Origin: CALOBA01 sp942491465
GTDB taxonomy: Bacteria > Pseudomonadota > Gammaproteobacteria > Chromatiales > Chromatiaceae
DNA length: 64,000 nucleotides
Assembly (NCBI GenBank): GCA_942491465.1
Contig: CALOBA010000061.1
Span: forward strand, 25,814-89,813
Direction of reading: 5' to 3'
A program made the position numbers and the translations under genes. The notes beneath the pieces were generated by a model. The model saw only the letters and a list, made by a program, of their open reading frames with translations. It did no database searches and was not told the DNA's origin. Shown here one piece after another: positions 31,273 to 39,908 of the stretch. How positions within the stretch are numbered: the stretch's first letter is position 1; every line of letters starts with the position of its first letter.

Positions 31273-32693
31273 GCGTACTGCAGGGCGCTGAGCATGGCGC
31301 TGAGCTTGGCCTCGGTCTCGTCCCACTCGGTGGTGGCGTCGGAGCCGGTAATGATGCCGGCACCGGCGTAGAGTTCGGCGCGCTCGGCGTGGACGCGGGC
31401 GCAGCGCAGCAGCACCCAAAGCTCGCCGGTCAGGTCCGGCGTGATGAAGCCCGCCGCGCCGGTATACCAGCCGCGGCGGATGGGCTCATTGGCCGCGAGC
31501 CAGCGGTGTGCCCGCTGGCGCGGGTGGCCGTTGGTGGCCGGTGTCGGGTGCAGGCGCTCGGCAAGCTGGAACAGGTCGACGCGGGGTGCCGGAACGGCCT
31601 GGATCGGTGACCAGAGGTGTTGGGCGTTGTTGAGCTGCATCACCCGCGGCGCCTCCGGCACGGCGATGTCCGTACAGCAGGGCGTCAGCGCAGTGCGGAC
31701 GGCGTCGACCACGAATTGGTGCTCGCGCAGGTTCTTGTCCGAGGCAAGCAAGGCGGCGGCCAGCTCGGCATCGCGCTCGGTGGTCTCGGCGCGGGCGGCG
31801 GTGCCGGCGAGGGCGTCGACCTCCAGCCGGCCGCCGCGCAGCGACAGCAGTCGCTCCGGGGTCGCCGCCACGAAGCTGGCGCCGTTGCGGCGCAGATTGA
31901 TCACCTGGCAGGACGGGAACAGGCAGCCCAGGGCGCTGAGCAGTCGGCCGATGTCGAAGCGGCGGGAGCCGGCCACATGCAGTCGCCGGGACAGGACCAC
32001 CTTGTCCAGCTCGCCCGCGGTGATCTCCGTCAACGCAGCGCCCACCAACCGCGCCCAATCGGTGGCGTCGGGCTCGGTTGCCTCGGGTCGCAGTCGCGCC
32101 GGCCTCAGCGGGCCGGGGATGGCCCGGTACAGGGCCGGAACCAGGCGGTCGAGGGCCGCTGCCCAGCGCGCCAGCAGTGTGGTGCGCGCCGAATCGGCGC
32201 TGCTGCTCGTCGCGGCCGGGGGCCAAGCCGCAGACAGGATCAGGGCGGCCTGGCCGTCTTCGCAATGCAGACCGACCTCCGGCACCCAGAGCAGGCTGTT
32301 CGGCATATGGTCTTCCGCCGGGGGACGGGCATCGGTATCGGCGGCGAAGCCCAGCAGCGCGAAGGCGTCGAGGCCGGTGCGGTCCGGGTCGAGGCGCAGC
32401 CAGCCGGCGCTCAAGGCATGGGCCTCGGCGGCCAGTCGCTGCAGGCGCTCGGGGCCGGCGGCCTCGCGCTCCAACGCCTGGCCGTAGCCGGCGCGGATCG
32501 TGCCCTGCTCGGCATGGACGAGCTGAAACTGCTGGCCTTCGAGCTGCGGTGCCCCGGTGGGCAGACGCGGCAGGCGCAGGACCAGCGAGACCAGCCCTGG
32601 CGTGCTGCGCGTCGGCGCTTGCAGGAACAGCTGCTCGACGCCCGCGGCCAGCCGAGTATCGAGCTGGCCGCGGATGGGCGCTGGATCGATCAT
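31269..32693 (-). CDS. menF: Isochorismate synthase
   Basis: MenF converts chorismate to isochorismate. It is 474 residues from ATG 32693; a TTG at 32780 in frame would add 29 residues that do not resemble the family. The C-terminal chorismate-binding domain has TEITAGELDKVVLSRRL (catalytic lysine), FVAATPERLLS, LAGTAAR, KNLREHQFVVD and YTGAAGFI with AGAGIITGSD at the end. It leads the men group. Confidence 0.92.
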   Translation of the reverse strand: MIDPAPIRGQLDTRLAAGVEQLFLQAPTRSTPGLVSLVLRLPRLPTGAPQLEGQQFQLVHAEQGTIRAGYGQALEREAAGPERLQRLAAEAHALSAGWLRLDPDRTGLDAFALLGFAADTDARPPAEDHMPNSLLWVPEVGLHCEDGQAALILSAAWPPAATSSSADSARTTLLARWAAALDRLVPALYRAIPGPLRPARLRPEATEPDATDWARLVGAALTEITAGELDKVVLSRRLHVAGSRRFDIGRLLSALGCLFPSCQVINLRRNGASFVAATPERLLSLRGGRLEVDALAGTAARAETTERDAELAAALLASDKNLREHQFVVDAVRTALTPCCTDIAVPEAPRVMQLNNAQHLWSPIQAVPAPRVDLFQLAERLHPTPATNGHPRQRAHRWLAANEPIRRGWYTGAAGFITPDLTGELWVLLRCARVHAERAELYAGAGIITGSDATTEWDETEAKLSAMLSALQYA

Positions 32694-32792
32694 CCTAAGG
32701 CCTCGCTGCCTGTCGCACAGGACAGGGGCTCGGCAGCTGCGCCGCGGGTGGTCGCGAAGGCTGGAAAGAGGGTTTGACAATCATCGAACAAT

Positions 32793-32853
32793 AAAAACGA
32801 CTGGCTTGGCGTCCCCGACAAATGCTCTTGTCAGAGTGTCGGCGACGCCCAAG
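32793..32853 (-). terminator. Terminator after the alpha/beta hydrolase gene
   Basis: On the minus strand a long imperfect hairpin (32805-32853) pairs CTTGG-CGTC-CCCGACA with its complement and is followed by GTTTTTATT (the A-run on the + strand at 32793-32797). It sits 26 bases beyond the hydrolase stop and separates that gene from menF. Confidence 0.6.
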
Positions 32854-32878
32854 GTTCACGCGTTGTGCGAACCTCGCC

Positions 32879-33847
32879 TTATCCGACCTCGGCCCAGAAG
32901 ACGTCCATGGCGGCAACGCAGTCTGCCGGTCGCTCCCACTGCGGGATGCCCAGGGTCGGCTCGATGCGCACCGCACGCCAGTTGTCGTGCTGGGCGACAT
33001 GGGCGGGCAGCAGGTCGAAGGTGACATTGGCGTCGCGGTCGTAGAGCACCAGCACCGGGAGCTTGAGCGTGCTGTACAGGGTCTCGACCGCGTTCGCGGT
33101 GAACAACTGGCCGGAGAGGAAATAGAACGGTGCGTGCCTCGCACCGGGCTGGTGGGAGGTGGCGTAGGCGTAGTCGATGAGCGCTGTCGGCGGCTCGCTG
33201 ACGTAGCTCTTGCGGATGAAGTAGCGGATGCTCGGGCGGGTGGTGACCAGGTCGTAGAGACCCTGACTGAAGCCGGGCAGCGTGAATACCCCGTGCAGCA
33301 TCTTGCCGGTGTTGCCCGACGGCAGCCGGCGGTCGCTGAAGCCGGTGGGCGAGAGCAGGGTCAGCGTCGAGAAGCGCTCCGAGGCCGCCAGCGCGGCGCG
33401 CGCGGCAAACTCGCTGCTCAGCGAGAAGGCGACGACATCCGCGGCCTGCTTGACCACGTTGGTCAGGAAGGCGTTGATGGCGTTGGCATACAGCTCGGGC
33501 GAGTATTGGCGGTTGCTGCGATCGGAGAAGCCGAAGCCGGGCAGCTCCAGGGCGTAGACCCGACGGCTCTCGCGATAGTGGTCGAACAGCGGCTTCATCT
33601 CGAAGGCGCTGGGGGCGGCGTTGATGCTGTGCAGCAGGACCAGCGGCCGGCCGCTCTCAGGCCCGTCGCTGTAGTAGCTCAGCTCTTTCAGGTGCTGGGT
33701 GGTGAAGCTGTCGCGGGGTGCATCCAGCGCCGCCGGCAGCGGCAGCTGGTCGCGGCGCATCACCCCTGCGCCGAGGCGCTGCTTGGTGGGTTTGGGGGCC
33801 GCGGTCGGCAGAGCGGGAAGGACGGACGCAGTTGCTTCGATCGGCAT
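32879..33847 (-). CDS. Alpha/beta hydrolase-fold protein with unusual catalytic residues
   Basis: The 322-residue protein (ATG 33847) has the hydrolase fold: VLLHSINAAPSAFEMKPLFDHY, LELPGFGFSDRS and the nucleophile strand VVAFSLSSEFAAR, which carries serine but AxSxS in place of GxSxG. The acid is probably in LVLYDRDANV. The usual histidine segment reads TLGIPQWERP, with no histidine. It may therefore be a non-canonical hydrolase or a pseudoenzyme. A terminator separates it from menF, so a MenH role is unlikely. Confidence 0.65.
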   Translation of the reverse strand: MPIEATASVLPALPTAAPKPTKQRLGAGVMRRDQLPLPAALDAPRDSFTTQHLKELSYYSDGPESGRPLVLLHSINAAPSAFEMKPLFDHYRESRRVYALELPGFGFSDRSNRQYSPELYANAINAFLTNVVKQAADVVAFSLSSEFAARAALAASERFSTLTLLSPTGFSDRRLPSGNTGKMLHGVFTLPGFSQGLYDLVTTRPSIRYFIRKSYVSEPPTALIDYAYATSHQPGARHAPFYFLSGQLFTANAVETLYSTLKLPVLVLYDRDANVTFDLLPAHVAQHDNWRAVRIEPTLGIPQWERPADCVAAMDVFWAEVG

Positions 33848-33966
33848 GGGGATACCTCGGGTGATTCGGTCTGGCGGCATCGGTGCTTGCGATGCCGTTG
33901 GATAAGGGGGCGGTGGCGTGGGTCGCGGCGGCTGTCGAGCAAGGCGGTGGCCGCCGCCGACAAGGC

Positions 33967-34602
33967 TCAGGTGCTGCCGGGCTCGCGGACCTCGATCAGC
34001 ACCTCGTTGCGGCGCAGGAAGCCCGGTATGAACGGGGCATTGTACCTTGCAAAGACCGGATTGCTCATGGGGATGAGGCCGTTTGCCTGCAACGCGTCGA
34101 GCAGGGCCGCCTCCTGCTCGCGATAGCGTTCCTCACTCCAGTTGCCATCGTAGCGGCGCACGGCGACAAGCTGCTCGGGGACCTGACGCAGCACGACGCG
34201 CGCGTCCATCGGGTGCGGCAGCATGGACATACGGTACTCCGTGGCCATCGGGAACTGATACAACCAGGGGCCGTCGCCACCGGCGCCGACCTCGCCGACG
34301 GCATCGCCAAGGGCGTTGTCGGCGAGCTGCTGGCGCACCGGTGCGAGCATCGGTAGATTGCGCTTGCCCTGGTTGCCGCGTTGGACATAGTCCACCAGCA
34401 GCGGCGACGCGGCCTTGGTGGCGCCGTCGAAATCGGCCTGCACCTCGGTCTCGGCCACGATCAGCGCAGGATAGCGGCGCAGCTCGAAGGCATCTTGCTC
34501 CTCCACCAGCTGGTAGTCGGGCTCATCCAGCGTCAGCAGCGCGATGGCGAACATGACCACGGGGATCAGCATGGCGGCGGCGATCAGGAGCTTTATCTTC
34601 AT
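33967..34602 (-). CDS. SOUL-family heme-binding-like protein
   Basis: The 211-residue product (ATG 34602) has an N-terminal hydrophobic segment that is a signal or anchor, then a SOUL domain: EEQDAFELRRYPALIVAETEV, PMATEYRMSMLPHPMDARVVLR and VRRYDGNWSEERYREQEAALLDAL, ending in ARYNAPFIPGFLRRNEVLIEV. All are characteristic of the family. Eukaryotic members bind heme; the bacterial role is not settled. It lies 119 bases downstream of the start of the hydrolase gene on the same strand's upstream side, and is divergent from the TolC-like gene. Confidence 0.85.
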   Translation of the reverse strand: MKIKLLIAAAMLIPVVMFAIALLTLDEPDYQLVEEQDAFELRRYPALIVAETEVQADFDGATKAASPLLVDYVQRGNQGKRNLPMLAPVRQQLADNALGDAVGEVGAGGDGPWLYQFPMATEYRMSMLPHPMDARVVLRQVPEQLVAVRRYDGNWSEERYREQEAALLDALQANGLIPMSNPVFARYNAPFIPGFLRRNEVLIEVREPGST

Positions 34603-34855
34603 GGCGTGTCTTCCGGTCGGGAGGCTGAAGGCGATGCGGTCTCGGTCTCGGTCTCGATGGAGACGACCCCGCATGGCAAAATGCGCCATTCGACCATGCC
34701 GCGGGTCTGGCCGCGATGTCGCGGATCAATACACCGCGCCGCTGCGCGCATGCAGCAGCGCGATGGCACAGTTGGGCCGGTATAGTAGCGGCGGCCAGGG
34801 TAATCCTTCCGGCTAAGCACAGGCGACGATGCGAAGATGGTCTAACGGCAACAAG

Positions 34856-35851
34856 ATGAACATCCGCGATTTTCCTGCGTGTCTCTGTGTCCGCGCGCCC
34901 GTTGCCTTGGCGCTGCTGCTCTGCGCGGGTGTCGGGCTGGCCGATGATCGGCCGGCCCTGCCGAGCCCGCTGTCGCTGGCGCAGGCGCTGGCGCAGGCCG
35001 AGGGGCATCCCCGGCTGGTGTCGACGGATGCCGCGACGATCTATCCTCGGCCCGAGCCGCTGTTTCTCGGCTGCCACGGCCTGGCCTTCCCGGCCATGCG
35101 CGCGGGCGATGCCCAGCGGGATTCGGCCTGGACGCTGCCGGTCTCGCCGCTGGCGGCGCAGCGCCTGGAGATCCTGCAGCGCTTCTTCGACGTCCTGCTC
35201 GCGGACCTGCGCTATGCCGAGGACAACGAGGCCATGGCCGTGGCCTACATCCAGTTCGATCGCGCCGGTGTCCGTGCCGAGCTCGGCCAGACATCCCCCA
35301 TCCGCGTCGCCGAGCTGGAGGTCGCCTATCAGCGCATCCGCCTGCGTCGCGCCGCCAGCGCCGCGGCCCAGCGGTTGACGCGCTCGCTGCTGGCGCAGGC
35401 AATGGGGCGTGCGCAGACCCTGCCGCGGGATCTGATCGAGCCGCAGCTGGCACAACCGACGGACGGCGCCGAGACCTTGGCCGACCCCGAGCCGATGGTC
35501 CGCCAAGCGCTGGCCGAGAACCGCTGGCTCGGGCAGCGCCTCGTCGACGCCGAGGCGGCGGAGCGGGGGCTGCTGGAGATGGCGCTGCGCACCCGGGTGC
35601 TGGAGCTGTCCACCCGCCTGGGGCTGCTCGAGGTGGCCGCCGACGAGGCCCGCAGCGTCACCACTTGGCGCGACCTGGCCCTGGACGACAGCCGCACGCG
35701 CTACGAGATGGAGGCGGCGGCCGACCTGGGCTATTCCATGAGCCGGCAGACCGAGGCCCGGCGCCGCGAGGCCGAGGTCCGCTATTGCCGGGCATTGACC
35801 CGCGCCCAGCTCGATGCGCTTCAGGGCCGGGCCATCGATCCCTTCCACTAG
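34856..35851 (+). CDS. TolC-like outer membrane efflux protein, short
   Basis: From ATG 34856 the product is 331 residues with a signal peptide cleaved near GVGLADD. The rest is rich in long helices (SPLAAQRLEILQRFF, RVAELEVAYQRIRLRR, AAERGLLEMALRTRVLEL) as in TolC-family channels, but it is shorter than the usual 420-490 residues. The next gene encodes an adaptor, which supports an efflux role. The inner membrane pump is not here. Confidence 0.6.
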   Translation: MNIRDFPACLCVRAPVALALLLCAGVGLADDRPALPSPLSLAQALAQAEGHPRLVSTDAATIYPRPEPLFLGCHGLAFPAMRAGDAQRDSAWTLPVSPLAAQRLEILQRFFDVLLADLRYAEDNEAMAVAYIQFDRAGVRAELGQTSPIRVAELEVAYQRIRLRRAASAAAQRLTRSLLAQAMGRAQTLPRDLIEPQLAQPTDGAETLADPEPMVRQALAENRWLGQRLVDAEAAERGLLEMALRTRVLELSTRLGLLEVAADEARSVTTWRDLALDDSRTRYEMEAAADLGYSMSRQTEARRREAEVRYCRALTRAQLDALQGRAIDPFH

Positions 35852-35874
35852 GAGCCTGTCCGACGATCTTGAAC

Positions 35875-36660
35875 ATGCGTCATCCGAATCGACTTCGTCT
35901 TCTGCTACTCGCATTGGCGCTGTGCGCCGTGCCTACCGCCCATGCCGAGCCCCGTGAGGTCAGCGGTCGTCTCGAATGGGTCCAGCGCGCCGAGCTTCGG
36001 GCGGTGGACAACGGCATCGTCGAGGAGGTGCTGGTGCGCCCGGGGCAGCATGTACGCGCCGGTGAGCTGCTGCTGAAGATGGATCAACGCGCCGCCCGGG
36101 CGGAGGCCTTGCGGGCCAAGGCCGATGTCGCCCATGCGCAGGTCGCCCTGGAGGATTCCGAGCGCGAACTCGAGCGCACGACGGAGCTGTTCGACCGCGG
36201 CCTGATCGCCACCGAAGAGCTGAAGGACGCCGAGCTTGCGGTGGCCGCCGCCACCGCCGAGCTGGAATCAACCAAAGCGGCGCAGGCGTTGGCGGACGTG
36301 CTGCTGGAGCACACCGAGCTGCGGGCGCCCTTCGACGGCATCGTCGTGGCCCGCAACGCCTATCGCGGCGCCGTGATCTACAAGACACTTCAGCAGCAGC
36401 CGTTGGTCGCGGTTGCCCCCACCGACCAAATGCTCGCCCGTGCCCTGGTGACCGCGGATGTGCTGCGTCGCTATCGCCCGGAGCAGCCGGCGAAGGTCAA
36501 GGTCCGGGGCCGCGTTCGCAGCGGAGCGGTCTACAGCCTCGGCGTCGAGGCCGTGCGCATCGACCCCGGCGGTGCCGTCTATGAACTCGACATCATCTTT
36601 GCCGCACAGCCCGATGAGATCCTGCGGCCTTCGGAATTCGTTCAGGTCCTGTTGCCCTGA
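35875..36660 (+). CDS. HlyD/RND-type periplasmic adaptor
   Basis: The 261-residue protein has a signal peptide (cleavage near AHAEP), a lipoyl half VDNGIVEEVLVRPGQHVRAGELLLKMD, a coiled-coil hairpin (about 75-140), the second half HTELRAPFDGIVVARNAYRGAVIYK and a beta-barrel. It is a membrane fusion protein of the efflux type. It follows the TolC-like gene by 23 bases, so the two are likely cotranscribed. Confidence 0.8.
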   Translation: MRHPNRLRLLLLALALCAVPTAHAEPREVSGRLEWVQRAELRAVDNGIVEEVLVRPGQHVRAGELLLKMDQRAARAEALRAKADVAHAQVALEDSERELERTTELFDRGLIATEELKDAELAVAAATAELESTKAAQALADVLLEHTELRAPFDGIVVARNAYRGAVIYKTLQQQPLVAVAPTDQMLARALVTADVLRRYRPEQPAKVKVRGRVRSGAVYSLGVEAVRIDPGGAVYELDIIFAAQPDEILRPSEFVQVLLP

Positions 36661-36801
36661 TCGCGCGCCCTCGGCGCTGTCCTTTCGCCTTTCGCCTTGC
36701 TTTTCCTTTGCTTTTCGTCATTATTATCTTCTGCAAGGTTTATTCCGAAAATAGTAGGGGCTTGACCCTACGGAACTTTCAAATCGCGCTATACTCCAAT
36801 C

Positions 36802-36935
36802 CTGTGAACGTTACTTGACGTAACGTTGACATCGTCGGCGGGCATCCCCCTCCCGTCGGCGAAGCTCTCCCGGCCCCCCTAATTCCGGGATAGCGGTTAC
36901 CCCGGTGGCTCCCCCCAGCCACCGGGGTTTTTATT
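36802..36935 (+). ncRNA. Candidate structured small RNA with C-rich loops
   Basis: A TATACT box at 36790-36795 is followed by about 130 bases with four hairpins and no convincing reading frame. The first is AACGTTAC/GTAACGTT (36807-36827); the second pairs CGGCGGG with CCCGTCG; the third pairs CCCGG with CCGGG; the last is the terminator at 36900-36927. Three loops are runs of C (36843-36852, 36874-36880, 36911-36916), the sort of sequence that could pair with ribosome sites. The -35 is unclear: TTGACC at 36762 is 22 bases away. Confidence 0.5.
36900..36935 (+). terminator. Strong rho-independent terminator
   Basis: CCCCGGTGGCT (36900-36910) and AGCCACCGGGG (36917-36927) form a perfect 11-pair stem with a CCCCCC loop, followed by TTTTTATT. 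It ends the candidate small RNA and insulates recJ. Confidence 0.92.
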
Positions 36936-37024
36936 GTCTCCTATTCGGGCCAAAAGGCTTGCCAGGGGGATGCAGCGGATACGCTGCACGGCATCGGCAC
37001 CATTGCCCGTGCTAACCTGCGGTC

Positions 37025-38824
37025 ATGACGACTGCTGCACGCACAACCGCCGAAGCCCCTCGACAGCCGCCGGTGCCGGTGCGCATCCGTCGCCTGGATG
37101 CCCGATCGGGCGCTATCGGCGGCGTCAACGACCTGATTCACCGGCTCTACGTCAATCGCGGCAGCGGCGCCGGGCCGCCATCGGGGCTGGACGGCCTGCA
37201 TCCGGCCGCCGGCCTTTACGGCATCGACGCCGCCGCCGAGCTGCTTGCCGGTGCGGTGGTGGATCGGCGCGCCGTCGTCGTGGTCGGCGACTACGATGCC
37301 GACGGCGCCACCGGGACCGTGGTGGCCCTGCTCGGACTGCGCCGGCTCGGCGCGGCGCGGGTCGACTATCTGATCCCGAGCCGCTTCGCCGACGGCTACG
37401 GGCTGAGCGCAGGGGTGGTCGATGCCGCGGCCGAGCGCGGTGCGCAGCTGATCCTCACGGTGGACAACGGCATCGCCAGCCTGGAGGGTGTGGCGCGGGC
37501 GAATGCCCTCGGCATACCGGTGCTGATCACCGATCACCACCTGCCCGGCGAGCACCTCCCCGCCGCGGCCGCCATCGTCAACCCGAATCAGCCCGGCTGC
37601 ACCTTTCCGAGCAAGGCGCTGGCCGGCGTCGGCGTGATGTTCTATCTGCTTGCCGCCACCCGCGCCCGGCTGGCCGCTTGCGGTTGGCTCGGTTCGCAGC
37701 GACCGGCACCGAAGCTGGCGGAGCTGCTCGATCTGGTGGCCCTGGGCACGGTGGCCGATGTCGTCACCCTGGACCGCAACAACCGCATCCTGGTGGAGCA
37801 GGGACTGCGGCGTATTCGCCACGGCTGCTGCCGTCCCGGCCTGCGGGCGATGCTGGAGGTGGCCGGGCGGCGTCTGGACCGGGTCACGGCGGCCGATCTG
37901 GGCTTTGCCGCGGGGCCGCGACTGAACGCCGCCGGCCGTCTCGAGGACATGTCGATCGGCGTCGAATGCCTGCTCTGCGACGACCCGGTGCAGGCGTCGG
38001 CACTGGCGCGGTCCCTCGACGGCCTCAATCGCGATCGCCGCGACATCGAGCACGACATGCGCGACACCGCCGAGGCCATGGTCGCGGGTCAGCGCGGCCG
38101 CGATGGTCTGTTGCCGGCGGGGCTCTGCCTGTATGCGCCGGATTGGCACCAAGGCGTGATCGGGATCGTCGCGGCGCGGGTGCGCGAGCGCTGGCAGCGC
38201 CCCGTGATCGCCTTCGCCGATGGCGGCGACGGCATGCTGAAGGGCTCGGCGCGGTCGGTGGACGCGCTGCATATCCGCGACGTGCTCGATCTGGTAGACC
38301 GCCGCCACCCCGGGCTGATCAGCCGCTTCGGCGGACATGCCATGGCCGCCGGCCTGAGCCTGCCCGCCCCGGCGCTTGCCGCGTTTCGCAGCGCCTTCGC
38401 CGCCGAGGTGCGCAACCTGCTCGGCGACCAGCCGCCGGTGCGCGAGATCCTCTCCGACGGCGAGCTGCCGGCAGGGCTGTTGCGCCTGGAGACGGCGGAG
38501 GCGTTGCGCTTTGCGGGCCCTTGGGGTAAGGGTTTTCCCGAGCCGATCTTCGACGGCCGGTTCGAGATCCAGTCCGCCAAGGTCGTCGCCCATCGTCACC
38601 TGAAGCTGCGGGTACGCGCACCGGGCGGAACGCCGTTGGAAGCGATCGGCTTCGGCTTGGCCGAGCAGCGTGACGGCCTCGGCGCATCGTCGCATCTGGC
38701 CTACCGGCTGGATGTCAACGAATACCGAGGCCTGCGTACGCCTCAGCTACGCGTCGAACATCTTGCCCCTGTGGGCGACGCCAACGGCGCCCAACCCCAT
38801 TCCCTACCGTCCGGCGGCGGCTGA
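37025..38824 (+). CDS. recJ: Single-stranded-DNA-specific exonuclease RecJ
   Basis: RecJ degrades single-stranded DNA 5' to 3' in recombination and repair. The 599-residue product has the DHH-family motifs VVVGDYDADGATGT, LTVDNGIAS, LITDHHLPGE, GTVADVV and GPRLNAAGRLEDM, then the DHHA1 part with SRFGGHAMAAGLSL. Length is close to the 577 of E. coli. It starts 90 bases after the terminator of the small RNA and is followed by darP. Confidence 0.95.
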   Translation: MTTAARTTAEAPRQPPVPVRIRRLDARSGAIGGVNDLIHRLYVNRGSGAGPPSGLDGLHPAAGLYGIDAAAELLAGAVVDRRAVVVVGDYDADGATGTVVALLGLRRLGAARVDYLIPSRFADGYGLSAGVVDAAAERGAQLILTVDNGIASLEGVARANALGIPVLITDHHLPGEHLPAAAAIVNPNQPGCTFPSKALAGVGVMFYLLAATRARLAACGWLGSQRPAPKLAELLDLVALGTVADVVTLDRNNRILVEQGLRRIRHGCCRPGLRAMLEVAGRRLDRVTAADLGFAAGPRLNAAGRLEDMSIGVECLLCDDPVQASALARSLDGLNRDRRDIEHDMRDTAEAMVAGQRGRDGLLPAGLCLYAPDWHQGVIGIVAARVRERWQRPVIAFADGGDGMLKGSARSVDALHIRDVLDLVDRRHPGLISRFGGHAMAAGLSLPAPALAAFRSAFAAEVRNLLGDQPPVREILSDGELPAGLLRLETAEALRFAGPWGKGFPEPIFDGRFEIQSAKVVAHRHLKLRVRAPGGTPLEAIGFGLAEQRDGLGASSHLAYRLDVNEYRGLRTPQLRVEHLAPVGDANGAQPHSLPSGGG

Positions 38825-38845
38825 TGGACAGACTGGAGACCAGCA

Positions 38846-39367
38846 ATGCAGGCCGATGAGACTGCCCGCGACACCAACGACGAGCAACGCCCGAACAAGA
38901 GCCGTATCAAGCGCGAGCGCCACGCCCTGCAGGCGATGGCCGAGTCCATCGCGCATCTGCCCGAGCACGCGCTGGCGCCCCTGGGGCTCGGCGAGGCCAC
39001 CTGGGAGGCGTTGCGCGAGACCGCCCGCATCAAGGATCAGCGCGCGCTGCGCCGGCACTACAAGCGCATCGCCAACTGCCTGGAGCGCGAGCATACCGGG
39101 TCGATCGAGGAGCTGTTGGAGAGCCGCGCCGAGGCCAAGCGTCGCTCGGAGGCCAGGCTGCATCAGGTCGAGCGCTGGCGCGAGCGCTTGATCAACGAAG
39201 GCGATCCGGCCCTGACCGCCTTCATCGATGCCTACCCCGAGGCACCACGACAGCAGTTGCGCGGCCTGCTGCGCGCCGCCAGGCAGGAGGCAGCCACCGG
39301 CGGCGTCACCTCCGCGCGGCGGCTGTTTCGGCTGCTGCGCCCGGTCATCGACCCGGACGCCGGCTGA
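38846..39367 (+). CDS. darP: Ribosome biogenesis factor DarP (YjgA, DUF615)
   Basis: The 173-residue protein is the DUF615/YjgA family that acts late in 50S subunit assembly. Signatures include NKSRIKRERHALQAM, LPEHALAPLGLGE, ALRRHYKRIANCLERE and YPEAPRQQLRGLLRAARQE. It follows recJ by 21 bases. It is the last chromosomal gene before the tRNA-Lys islands. Confidence 0.9.
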   Translation: MQADETARDTNDEQRPNKSRIKRERHALQAMAESIAHLPEHALAPLGLGEATWEALRETARIKDQRALRRHYKRIANCLEREHTGSIEELLESRAEAKRRSEARLHQVERWRERLINEGDPALTAFIDAYPEAPRQQLRGLLRAARQEAATGGVTSARRLFRLLRPVIDPDAG

Positions 39368-39515
39368 CCCCTGACCCGATCCCGTGCAACGCCGCGAGAG
39401 CCCTGGGAAAATGCCCGCGGACTGGTTTAGAGCGCAGGCATGGACCAGACGACAGCCTGATCTTGCCCGTTTAATTCACCGGTCCCCAGCGTTGCCCCAA
39501 AGCCCTAAGACGAGA

Positions 39516-39554
39516 AACGGGCTAGAGCCGCGAGGCTCTAACCCGTTGTTTTTT
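39516..39554 (+). terminator. Hairpin and T-run beside att copy A
   Basis: AACGGGCTAGAGCC and GGCTCTAACCCGTT pair (one mismatch) around a GCGA tetraloop, followed by GTTTTTT. It terminates rightward transcription from darP. In the original chromosome it would also have stood just downstream of the leftward tRNA-Lys gene. A related hairpin stands at 48423. Confidence 0.8.
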
Positions 39555-39591
39555 ATGGTGCGCCCTGAAGGACTCGAACCTTCGACCACCT
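39554..39591 (-). repeat. Attachment-site copy A: 3' end of tRNA-Lys
   Basis: Thirty-eight bases identical to the 3' end of the intact tRNA-Lys (54101-54138), including the T-arm and the CCA end. The match stops in the variable/anticodon side. This is the outer (left) boundary of the tandem islands. Confidence 0.9.
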
Positions 39592-39607
39592 TGAACAGCA
39601 CGGCGCC

Positions 39608-39824
39608 CGGATCATAGGCGCGGCCGGACTGACCCCCGCGGCGGAGGTTTCCCACCTGCAGGCCCCGGTGCCCAAGGCCCCCGCACCCGCCCCGGTTCCC
39701 GACCTGCCCCCCGAGGTCGCCCCACTGCCGACCCGCGCCAACCGTTGCGGCGCCTGCGGCTTTTGGGCTGAGGACTTCGACAACGCCCCGACCGGCGCCT
39801 GTATCTGCCGGCGATCCGCCTTCT
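39608..39824 (+). pseudogene. Fragment of an unidentified island gene with a CxxC pair
   Basis: An open frame without a start reads from the att copy into a segment with RCGACGFWAEDFDNAP and GACICRRSAFYDEPRPR. The four cysteines suggest a small zinc-binding protein of the kind found next to AlpA genes in satellites. The 5' end is lost at the island boundary. Function unknown. Confidence 0.35.
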
Positions 39825-39908
39825 ATGACGAACCCCGCCCCCGCGTTGATGAACGAGCGCGAAGCGGCGGACTACCTGAACCTTTCCCATCGCACTCTGC
39901 AAGCCTGA
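39825..39908 (+). pseudogene. AlpA/excisionase-like regulator, N-terminal fragment
   Basis: The 27-codon frame gives MNEREAADYLNLSHRTLQA and then a stop exactly where the family has a conserved tryptophan (LQxW). It is the first helix-turn-helix of a helix_turn_helix_17 protein. The rest of the domain is missing. Confidence 0.6.

Noticed and set aside
32879..33847. MenH assignment for the hydrolase near menF
   Set aside because: Too long, lacks the catalytic histidine, and is separated from menF by a terminator.
36762..36795. TTGACC-TATACT as a standard promoter of the candidate RNA
   Set aside because: The 22-base spacer is too long for sigma-70; only the -10 is kept as evidence.
39554..39591. 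A tRNA gene at att copy A
   Set aside because: Only the 3' half is present, without anticodon arm or 5' acceptor strand, so it is an att duplicate.
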